A DNA stretch of 42,166 bases from Comamonadaceae bacterium CG_4_9_14_3_um_filter_60_33 (GTDB lineage Bacteria; Pseudomonadota; Gammaproteobacteria; Burkholderiales; Burkholderiaceae_C), in the NCBI GenBank assembly GCA_002789915.1, contig PFUD01000082.1, positions 1-42,166 of the forward strand, given 5' to 3'. A program made the position numbers and the translations under genes. The notes beneath the pieces are model-generated. The model saw only the letters and a list, made by a program, of their open reading frames with translations, was not told the origin of the DNA and made no database searches. Below, piece by piece: positions 16,362-24,517 of the stretch. The number at the start of each line of letters is the position of its first letter. The stretch's first letter is position 1.

Positions 16362-18808
16362 TGGCGGAAGCCAACTTGCTTTCGCAGCGCGTGCGTGTCA
16401 CCGGCGTTGTGCAGGGCGTGGGGTTCAGGCCGTTTGTCTGGCATCTGGCGCAGAAGTTGGGGCTGAGCGGCTGGGTGCGCAACGATGCCCAAGGGGTTGA
16501 AATTCTGGCCCAAGGCAGCGCCACGGCCTTGGCTGAATTGCTGACACACCTGCGCACCGACGCGCCGCCGCTGGCACGGGTAGACGGCGTGCAGGTGCTT
16601 GGCATGGTGGCGCAATCCACAACAAGCCACCCCAACACTTGTGAAAATTTGCAGCCAACCACAACTCGCACGGTATTCACCACTTTCAACATCATCCCAA
16701 GCCAGTCCGGCCAAGCTGCCAGTGCCATCGGCCCGGATGTAGCGGTGTGCGATGCCTGTCTAAGTGAGCTGTTTGACCCGGCCAACCGAAGCTATCGCCA
16801 CGGCTTCATCACCTGCACCCATTGCGGCCCGCGCTATACCGTGACCCGCGCCCTGCCCTACGACCGGCCACAGACCAGCATGGCCAACTTTCCGTTTTGC
16901 CCAGCCTGCGGCCAGGACTACATCGACCCCGCCAACCGGCGTTTTCATGCCGAAACCACCTGTTGCCCGCAGTGCGGCCCGCACCTGCACCTGTCCGATG
17001 CGCTGGGCCTGCCCATCGCAGGCGACTCCATCGCCTGCACGCTGGCGCTACTGCGAAGCGGCCAGATTGTGGCCATCAAAGGCCTGGGCGGCTTCCACCT
17101 GGCCTGCGATGCGCGCAATGCCGCAGCGGTGGCTAGATTGCGCCTGCGCAAAAGCCGCGATGCCAAACCCTTTGCCGTTATGCTAGCCAACGCTGCCAGC
17201 GTGGCGCCTTTTGCCCAAGCAGCCGATACCGAGCGCACCTTGCTCCAAAGCCGCGAGCGCCCCATCGTGCTGCTGCCCACCACGCCAGATTGCGCGGCCG
17301 CCCTGCCCGGCATCGCTCCGGGTTTGCATAAATTGGGCGTGATGCTGCCCATCACACCCATCCACTTTTTGCTGTTTCACGAGGCCGCTGGCCGCCCTAA
17401 CGGCACGGCCTGGCTGGATGAGCCGCAAGCTCTGGTGCTGGTGATGACCAGCGCCAATCCGGGCGGTGAGCCCATCGTGCGCGATACGGCTGAGGCACAC
17501 ACCCGACTGGCAGGTATTGCCGATGCGTTTTTAGACCACAACCGCGACATCCTGGCGCGCTGCGACGACAGCGTGTTGCAGTTGGTAGCCGGCACCAGTC
17601 AATTTATCCGCCGCAGCCGTGGCTTCGCACCAGCGGCGATCGCCCTGGCGCAGACCGGGCCGTCGGTGCTGGCCTTTGGCAGCCACCTGAAAAACACCAT
17701 CTGCGTCACACGCGGCGCTGAGGCCTTTTTGTCGCCCCACATCGGCAGCCTGGACAACGCGGCAAGTTGCCAGTTTCAGGATGAAACCGTGCAGAGCTTG
17801 TGCGATTTGCTCGACGTGAAGCCGCACTGGGTGGCGCACGACCTGCACCCTGACGACTACAGCACGCGCGCTGCCATCAACTATGCTGAGCGCCACGGCC
17901 TGCCCACGGTGGCGGTGCAACACCACCACGCCCACATCGCCGCCGTGTGTGCCGAACATAACTGGCAACGCCCGCTGCTCGGCTTGGCACTCGATGGTTT
18001 TGGCCTGGGCAGCGACGGCACGGCTTGGGGCGGTGAACTGCTGCAAGTGACGGGCGCGCAATGCCAGCGTCTGGGCCATTTGCGTCCGCTACCCCTGCCC
18101 GGCGGCGACCGCGCCGCCCGCGAGCCCTGGCGCATGGCCGCAGCCGTGCTGCACGCGCTGGGCCGCCACGCCGAGATTGTTGAAAGGTTTCAAGACCCCG
18201 CCGCCAGCACCGTGGCCGCCATGCTGGCACGCTCATTCAACAGCCCGCCCACATCCAGTCTGGGCCGGGTATTTGATGCCGCCGCAGGAATGCTGGGCAT
18301 CAGCCACACCCAAGCCTACGAGGCCCAAGCCGCCATCCTGTTAGAGCAAGCGGCCACCCAGCACATCCAAACCCACGGCTGGCCCAGCCCGATGCCGGGT
18401 GGCTATGTGATCAGCAGCAACGCTGGCATCAGCGCCAGCGCCAGCATCAGCCAGCTTGACCTGCTGCCCGTGCTGGCTGCGCTGAGCAACATGGCCGATC
18501 ACCAAGCAAACGGCCATATTGGCCAAATCGATCACATCAACCACGCCGCCGCCCTGTTCCATGCCACGCTGCTGGCAGCCCTGACCGAATGGGTGCTACA
18601 AGCAGCCAAAACCACAGGGCTGCGCACCCTGGCCTGCGGCGGTGGTTGCTTCCTCAACGCGCTGCTCGCCGGATCATTGCAACAAAACCTGGAACAAAAT
18701 GGCATCCAGGTGCTGCTGCCGCGACGCACCTCACCCGGGGACGCCAGTATCGCCTTAGGGCAAGCCTGGGTCGCCCTGCATTCTTTGGAGACAACAACAT
18801 GTGTTTAG
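16361..18808 (+). CDS. hypF: Carbamoyltransferase HypF
   Basis: Acylphosphatase domain RVRVTGVVQGVGFRPFVWHLA; zinc motifs CDAC/CTHC/CPAC/CPQC; YrdC-like KGLGGFHLACDA; Kae1-like HHHAHIAAVCAEH; ATG overlaps the hypB stop (ATGA-type). Confidence 0.97.
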   Translation: MAEANLLSQRVRVTGVVQGVGFRPFVWHLAQKLGLSGWVRNDAQGVEILAQGSATALAELLTHLRTDAPPLARVDGVQVLGMVAQSTTSHPNTCENLQPTTTRTVFTTFNIIPSQSGQAASAIGPDVAVCDACLSELFDPANRSYRHGFITCTHCGPRYTVTRALPYDRPQTSMANFPFCPACGQDYIDPANRRFHAETTCCPQCGPHLHLSDALGLPIAGDSIACTLALLRSGQIVAIKGLGGFHLACDARNAAAVARLRLRKSRDAKPFAVMLANAASVAPFAQAADTERTLLQSRERPIVLLPTTPDCAAALPGIAPGLHKLGVMLPITPIHFLLFHEAAGRPNGTAWLDEPQALVLVMTSANPGGEPIVRDTAEAHTRLAGIADAFLDHNRDILARCDDSVLQLVAGTSQFIRRSRGFAPAAIALAQTGPSVLAFGSHLKNTICVTRGAEAFLSPHIGSLDNAASCQFQDETVQSLCDLLDVKPHWVAHDLHPDDYSTRAAINYAERHGLPTVAVQHHHAHIAAVCAEHNWQRPLLGLALDGFGLGSDGTAWGGELLQVTGAQCQRLGHLRPLPLPGGDRAAREPWRMAAAVLHALGRHAEIVERFQDPAASTVAAMLARSFNSPPTSSLGRVFDAAAGMLGISHTQAYEAQAAILLEQAATQHIQTHGWPSPMPGGYVISSNAGISASASISQLDLLPVLAALSNMADHQANGHIGQIDHINHAAALFHATLLAALTEWVLQAAKTTGLRTLACGGGCFLNALLAGSLQQNLEQNGIQVLLPRRTSPGDASIALGQAWVALHSLETTTCV

Positions 18809-19041
18809 CGCTACCCGTCAAAGTGATTGAAGTGGGCTGCGGCCCGGACGGCGAACACGCCATGGTTGACTTAGTGGGAGTCAAAAAAGAGATCTCGCTG
18901 GCGCTGCTCGACGACGTGCAAGTGGGGGATTACGTCATCTTGCATGTCGGCTACGCCCTGTCCAAGCTCGACCCCGAAGAGGCCGAGCGCACGCTGGCGC
19001 TGTTCTCAGAGATGTCCGAAGCCACTGAGGCCACACTGTGA
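18799..19041 (+). CDS. hypC: Hydrogenase assembly chaperone HypC (second copy)
   Basis: MCLALPVKVIEVGCG..HAMVDLVGVKKEISLALLDDVQVGDYVILHVGYALSKLDPEEAERTL. Confidence 0.96.
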   Translation: MCLALPVKVIEVGCGPDGEHAMVDLVGVKKEISLALLDDVQVGDYVILHVGYALSKLDPEEAERTLALFSEMSEATEATL

Positions 19042-20219
19042 AATACATCGACGAATTCCGCGACGGCGAGGTCGCCAAAACCCTGGCGCTCAAAATCGCC
19101 AAACTGGCGCAACCCGGGCGCAATTACAGCTTTATGGAATTTTGCGGCGGCCACACGCACGCGATTTCGCGCTACGGACTATCTGACCTGCTGCCATCCA
19201 ATGTGCGCATGGTGCACGGCCCCGGCTGCCCGGTGTGCGTGCTGCCCATTGGCCGCATCGACATGGCGATTGACTTGGCGCTAAAGCACAACGTGATTGT
19301 GTGCAGCTACGGCGACACCTTACGCGTGCCCGCGTCTGAAAGCTTGTCGCTGCTCAAAGCCAAAGCGCGCGGCGGCGACATTCGCATGGTCTATTCCACG
19401 CTCGATGCACTGCAAATAGCGCGTGACAACCCGGGCCGTGAGGTGGTGTTTTTTGCCATCGGTTTTGAGACCACCACACCGCCCACGGCGCTGGCCATTT
19501 TGCAAGCCGCCCAAGAAAACTTGAGCAACTTCAGCGTGCTGTGCTGCCATGTGCTCACGCCTGCGGCCATCACCCAGATTTTGGAGTCGCCCGAAGTGCG
19601 GCAATGGGGCACGGTGCCGATCGACGGCTTTATTGGCCCAGCGCATGTCTCCACCGTGATCGGCAGTCGACCCTATGAATTTTTTGCCGAAGAATACCGC
19701 AAGCCGGTGGTCATTGCCGGCTTTGAGCCGCTCGATGTAATGCAGGCCATTTTGATGCTGATCGCCCAGGTCAACGACGGCCGCGCCGAGGTCGAAAATG
19801 AATTTTCCCGAGCCGTGAGCCGCGACGGCAACCGCAAAGCGCAAGATCGCGTGGCCGAAGTGTTTGAGCTGCGCCATGAATTTGAGTGGCGTGGCCTCTC
19901 GGTGGTGCCCTACTCGGCCCTCAAAATCCGCGAAAAATATGGCACTTTCGATGCCGAGCGCCGTTTCAAAATGGACTACCAATCGGTGCCCGACAACAAG
20001 GCCTGCGAATGCGGTGCCATTTTGCGCGGCGTCAAGCGCCCCCAAGACTGCAAGATTTTCGGCACCGTCTGCACCCCAGAAAACCCAATCGGCTCGTGCA
20101 TGGTCAGCAGCGAAGGCGCCTGCGCGGCGTATTACAGTTACGGCCGCTACAAGGATATGGCGCCACCCGTCAGCAACTCTTTGGTCGCCAGCCGACTCAC
20201 AGGCGCCGAGGGAAAATAA
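19038..20219 (+). CDS. hypD: Hydrogenase maturation protein HypD
   Basis: FMEFCGGHTHAI, GPGCPVCVLP, ACECGAILRGVKRPQDCKIFGTVCTPENPIGSCMVSSEGACAAYY. Confidence 0.98.
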   Translation: MKYIDEFRDGEVAKTLALKIAKLAQPGRNYSFMEFCGGHTHAISRYGLSDLLPSNVRMVHGPGCPVCVLPIGRIDMAIDLALKHNVIVCSYGDTLRVPASESLSLLKAKARGGDIRMVYSTLDALQIARDNPGREVVFFAIGFETTTPPTALAILQAAQENLSNFSVLCCHVLTPAAITQILESPEVRQWGTVPIDGFIGPAHVSTVIGSRPYEFFAEEYRKPVVIAGFEPLDVMQAILMLIAQVNDGRAEVENEFSRAVSRDGNRKAQDRVAEVFELRHEFEWRGLSVVPYSALKIREKYGTFDAERRFKMDYQSVPDNKACECGAILRGVKRPQDCKIFGTVCTPENPIGSCMVSSEGACAAYYSYGRYKDMAPPVSNSLVASRLTGAEGK

Positions 20220-20224
20220 TAATA

Positions 20225-22348
20225 ATGAAAGCAACCGAAGCAAACCTGCTCAAGTTCCTCAGGAAATCACCGCAGTTTGCCATTCCCCTCTACCAGAGGA
20301 ATTACGCTTGGACCAGTGCCCAGTGTCGCCAGCTTTGGTCGGACTTGATGCGTGCTGGCCGCGATGCAACGACCACAGCGCACTTTATTGGCGCCATCGT
20401 GTACGTTGAACGTGGTCTGGCTAATGTCACTTGCCCTGAAGCCTTGTTGGTCATTGACGGCCAACAACGTTTAATCACCAGTTCGCTGCTGATTGCAGCC
20501 TTGGCGAAGCACTTTGAATCACAAGGACTAGGCGAACTGCTGGACGCTTTTTCTAGCAAGAAACTCCGAAACTACTACCTGCTAAACCCCGACGAAGATG
20601 GCGAGCGACATTTCAAACTGATCTTGTCCGAGACAGATAAAGACACCCTGCTGGCTATCCTTCAAAACTCGCCTATGCCCGCGGAGGAAAGCAGTCGCAT
20701 CGTAGAAAACTACACGTTGTTTCAAGAGTTGATTGCGGCGCACCACAGCGAGATTGAGGCGATCTGCCAAGGCTTGGCTAAGCTGGTTATCGTTGACGTT
20801 TCGCTGGACCGTGCGCAAGACAATCCTCAGTTAATTTTTGAGAGCATGAATTCCACTGGTCTTGAACTTAGCCAAGCCGACCTGATCCGCAATTTCATCC
20901 TGATGGGACTTGAGACCAAGCTGCAAACCGACCTGTACAAGACGTATTGGCGACCGATGGAAAAAGCCTTTGGTCAATCAGCCTATTTAGTGCACTTTGA
21001 TGCCTTCATGCGCCATTATCTGACAGCAAAAACCGGTGAAATTCCGAACGTTCGTGAGGTCTATGTGGCCTTCAAAAATTTTGCACACGGCTTGAAGGGT
21101 GACACACGCGACCTGGTTTCAGACATCCATGCGTATGCAACGTACTACTGTGCCATGGCACTAGGCACTGAAAAAGTGTCAGCGCTCAAACAAGCCTTTC
21201 ATGACTTGCGTGAATTGAAGGTGGATGTTGCATATCCGTTTCTGCTGGATGTGTATCACGACTATAGCTTGAGTCGTCTCACCGCTGAGGAGGTTTTGTG
21301 CATTGTTCGTCTTGTGGAAAGCTATGTCTTTAGGCGCGCCATATGCGCCATACCAACCAATTCGCTGAACAAGACTTTTGCAGGCATGAGCCGCTTGCTC
21401 AAGAAAGACCGCTATCTGGAGAGCGTTCAAGCAGCACTCCTCATGCTGCCGTCCTACCGCCGATTCCCCACTGATGAAGAATTTTTGCGCGACATCAAGG
21501 TGCGGGACCTCTACAACTTTAGAAGCCGTGGCTATTGGTTGCGCCGTCTGGAGAATCATGGGCGCAAGGAGCGTGTGATGGTGGAGGACTACACCATTGA
21601 ACACATTCTTCCGCAAAACGAGACTCTGTCCAAAGAATGGCAAGCCGAACTGGGGCCTGATTGGCAACGCATTCAACAAGAATGGCTGCACACCCTCGGC
21701 AATCTCACTCTGACGGGCTACAACAGCGAGTACAGTGATCATGCTTTTGCTTTTAAGCGTGACAAAGTAATCGACAAAAGCGGTAGCCCTGTAGGCTTTG
21801 CCCACAGCCCACTCAAACTAAACCTTGGGCTTGGTCAAATTGCAGTATGGAACGAAGCCGCCATCAAAACCCGCGCTGACGGTTTGTCATTAGAAGCTGC
21901 CAAGGTATGGGGTGCACCTCAACTGCCAGCCGACGTACTTGATGCCTACCGTCCTGCTGTAGCTAAGCCTGGCCAACCCTATGCTCTTGCCGACCATCCA
22001 TACCTGGCATTTGGGCAGTTGCGCACGTTATTTGATACCTTTCGCAAAGCGGTTTTGGCATTAGACCCATGCGTCAGCGAAGAATTTTTGAAGCTTTATG
22101 TAGCCTACAAGGCTGAAACCAACTTCGTTGATGTGGTACCGCAAGCCAAGCGCTTGTTGTTGATACTGAATCTCAGCATCGGGGACATAGAAGACCCTAA
22201 AGCTTTATGCCGCGATATCTCAAATATTGGGCGCTGGGGCAATGGCAATGTAGAAGTGGGGCTGTCCTCTACCGATGAAATGCCGTATGTGATGGGTCTT
22301 GTTCGACAGTCGTTTGACCACCAGATGGGTGATCCGCAAAATGCATGA
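20225..22348 (+). CDS. DUF262 + DUF1524 (GmrSD-like) protein; probable type IV restriction or anti-phage nuclease
   Basis: FAIPLYQRNYAWTSAQCRQLW and VIDGQQRLITSSLLI (DUF262 / ParB-like NTPase signature); C-terminal YTIEHILPQNETLSKEW...HTLGNLTLTGYNSEYS (DUF1524 HNH-like); RBS-like GAGGGA at the end of hypD. Confidence 0.88.
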   Translation: MKATEANLLKFLRKSPQFAIPLYQRNYAWTSAQCRQLWSDLMRAGRDATTTAHFIGAIVYVERGLANVTCPEALLVIDGQQRLITSSLLIAALAKHFESQGLGELLDAFSSKKLRNYYLLNPDEDGERHFKLILSETDKDTLLAILQNSPMPAEESSRIVENYTLFQELIAAHHSEIEAICQGLAKLVIVDVSLDRAQDNPQLIFESMNSTGLELSQADLIRNFILMGLETKLQTDLYKTYWRPMEKAFGQSAYLVHFDAFMRHYLTAKTGEIPNVREVYVAFKNFAHGLKGDTRDLVSDIHAYATYYCAMALGTEKVSALKQAFHDLRELKVDVAYPFLLDVYHDYSLSRLTAEEVLCIVRLVESYVFRRAICAIPTNSLNKTFAGMSRLLKKDRYLESVQAALLMLPSYRRFPTDEEFLRDIKVRDLYNFRSRGYWLRRLENHGRKERVMVEDYTIEHILPQNETLSKEWQAELGPDWQRIQQEWLHTLGNLTLTGYNSEYSDHAFAFKRDKVIDKSGSPVGFAHSPLKLNLGLGQIAVWNEAAIKTRADGLSLEAAKVWGAPQLPADVLDAYRPAVAKPGQPYALADHPYLAFGQLRTLFDTFRKAVLALDPCVSEEFLKLYVAYKAETNFVDVVPQAKRLLLILNLSIGDIEDPKALCRDISNIGRWGNGNVEVGLSSTDEMPYVMGLVRQSFDHQMGDPQNA

Positions 22349-22401
22349 TTTAAGAGAAGCACCAATGAACAAAACAGGTTATTTATTTTGCGCGTGTGAG
22401 C

Positions 22402-23448
22402 ATGACTGACTTGACGTCGCGTGTGTCATTACCCAGCGAGTTGCTGGACGCTTTGCGGACGTTGATCCAGCAAGGCCGCCAGAAAGCCTTGCGAGCAGTG
22501 GACCGGGTACAGGTGCAAACCTGTTGGGAAGTTGGTCACCACATTGTCGAATTTGAACAAGGCGGGGAATCTCGGGCGGCTTATGGAAAGCAGTTATTGC
22601 CACGCCTGGCTACCGTCCTGACGCGTGAATTTGGCAAGGGGTTTGATGCCTCCAACCTGCGTTATATGCGCTTGTTTTATCACGAATTGAGCTGGACTCA
22701 CTACCGGTTGCTACTGCGGGTCAGCAGCGTGAAGGCGCGCCAATGGTACATGGACGAGTCTGCCGCACAAAATTGGACTTCGCGTGCACTTGAGCGGCAA
22801 ATTGACACCTTGTATTTTGAGCGTTTGCTGCTCCGCGATGACAAGGCCAGCGTCACGGCAGAGGCCAATGCCAAGGTTGCAGCCCTGCCCCAAACACCCC
22901 GCGAGTTTCTGCGTGACCCGGTCATGCTTGAATTTTTGGGCTTACCCGGCACGGGCAAACTGCTTGAATCCAAACTGGAGCAAGCCTTGATGGACAAGCT
23001 GCAAAATTTTTGGCTTGAACTGGGCAAGGGTTTTGCGTTTGTTGCACGGCAGCAGCGCATCAGTACCGAGTTTCAGGATTTTTATATTGACCTGGTGTTT
23101 TACAACTACCTGCTCAAATGCTTTGTGTTGATCGACCTTAAAACCGGCAAGCTCACGCACCAGAACATCGGCCAGATGGACATGTATGTGCGTATGTACG
23201 ACGACCTGAAACGTGGCCCGGACGACAACCCAACGGTTGGCATCTTGTTATGTGACCAAAAAGACCAGTCGGTTGCACGCTATTCAGTGCTCAAAGACAG
23301 CGAGCAACTGTTCGCCACCAAATACCGTTTGATCTTGCCATCAGAGGACGAATTGCGCAGCCAAATCGAGCTTGAACGTCAGTCGATTGAAGACGCGCTA
23401 CGCCTAGAAAAGTTTAATGAATTCTTTGAGGATCCTAGCGATGACTGA
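22402..23448 (+). CDS. DUF1016/YhcG-like PD-(D/E)XK nuclease domain protein
   Basis: QTCWEVGHHIVEFEQGG..AAYGKQLLPRLATVLTREFGKGFDASNLRYMRLFY (DUF1016 N-domain) and FQDFYIDLVFYNYLLKCFVLIDLKTGKLTHQNIGQMDMYV (nuclease core). Confidence 0.88.
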   Translation: MTDLTSRVSLPSELLDALRTLIQQGRQKALRAVDRVQVQTCWEVGHHIVEFEQGGESRAAYGKQLLPRLATVLTREFGKGFDASNLRYMRLFYHELSWTHYRLLLRVSSVKARQWYMDESAAQNWTSRALERQIDTLYFERLLLRDDKASVTAEANAKVAALPQTPREFLRDPVMLEFLGLPGTGKLLESKLEQALMDKLQNFWLELGKGFAFVARQQRISTEFQDFYIDLVFYNYLLKCFVLIDLKTGKLTHQNIGQMDMYVRMYDDLKRGPDDNPTVGILLCDQKDQSVARYSVLKDSEQLFATKYRLILPSEDELRSQIELERQSIEDALRLEKFNEFFEDPSDD

Positions 23449-24505
23449 CATCCAACGCGGTTACACCCGCCCGCTCGACCTGAAGCACGGCCGGGTCGAT
23501 ATGACGCATGGCTCGGGCGGGCGGGCCATGGTGCAGCTCATTGCTGAGCTGTTTGCCAAGCACCTGGGCAACACCTATCTGGGCCAGGGCAACGATGGTG
23601 CCGTGCTGCCTGCACCCATCATCGACGGACAGCCGGCCCGACTGGTCATGTCCACCGACTGCCATGTGGTGTCACCGCTGTTTTTTCCGGGTGGTGACAT
23701 CGGTTGTTTGTCGGTGCACGGCACGCTCAACGATGTGGCGGTGATGGGCGCCACCCCGCTGTACCTGGCCGCCGGCTTTATTCTGGAAGAAGGCTTGCCG
23801 CTAGCCGACCTGGCGCGCATTGTCGAATCGATGGCGCGCGCTGCCCGTGAGGCGGGGGTGCCGGTGGTCACCGGCGACACCAAAGTGGTGGAGCGCGGCA
23901 AGGGCGACGGCATTTTCATCACCACCACGGGTGTGGGCGTGCTGCCTCACGGGCTGGACTTGGGCGGTGCGCGGGTGCGCCCGGGCGACGCGGTTCTGGT
24001 ATCTGGCACCATGGGCGACCATGGCGTGGCCATCATGAGTCTGCGCGAAAACCTGACGTTTGAGGCCACCATCAACTCCGACACGGCCGCACTGCATGGC
24101 TTGATTGCCGAGCTGCTGGCCACCGGGGCCGACATCCGCTGCCTGCGCGACCCCACGCGTGGCGGGCTTGCCTCGACCTTGAACGAGATTGCCGGGCAGT
24201 CTGGCGTGGGCATGATGCTGCATGAGAAGGCCATTCCAATGAAGCCCGTGGTGGCGGCCGCCTGCGAATTTTTGGGCCTCGACCCGCTGTATGTGGCCAA
24301 CGAAGGCAAGCTGATTGTGATTTGTGCGGCGGCCGACGCAACGCAGTTACTGGCTGTGATGCGCGCCCACCCGCTTGGCCAGGATGCCGCACAAATTGGC
24401 GAGGTGCTGTCCGACGACCACCATTTTGTCCAGCTCACCACCGCCTTTGGCGGCCGACGCATTGTCGATTGGTTGGCCGGTGAACAATTGCCGCGCATTT
24501 GCTAA
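23441..24505 (+). CDS. hypE: Hydrogenase maturation protein HypE
   Basis: DMTHGSGGRAMVQLI, GNDGAVL, C-terminal ending PRIC; start overlaps the upstream stop by 8 nt. Confidence 0.97.
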   Translation: MTDIQRGYTRPLDLKHGRVDMTHGSGGRAMVQLIAELFAKHLGNTYLGQGNDGAVLPAPIIDGQPARLVMSTDCHVVSPLFFPGGDIGCLSVHGTLNDVAVMGATPLYLAAGFILEEGLPLADLARIVESMARAAREAGVPVVTGDTKVVERGKGDGIFITTTGVGVLPHGLDLGGARVRPGDAVLVSGTMGDHGVAIMSLRENLTFEATINSDTAALHGLIAELLATGADIRCLRDPTRGGLASTLNEIAGQSGVGMMLHEKAIPMKPVVAAACEFLGLDPLYVANEGKLIVICAAADATQLLAVMRAHPLGQDAAQIGEVLSDDHHFVQLTTAFGGRRIVDWLAGEQLPRIC

Positions 24506-24517
24506 AGTGCTTCATCC

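Noticed and set aside
20220-23440. Transposon-mediated insertion of the DUF262/DUF1016 pair
   Set aside because: No transposase, no obvious terminal inverted repeats or target-site duplication at the junctions by eye. The mechanism of insertion stays unknown.
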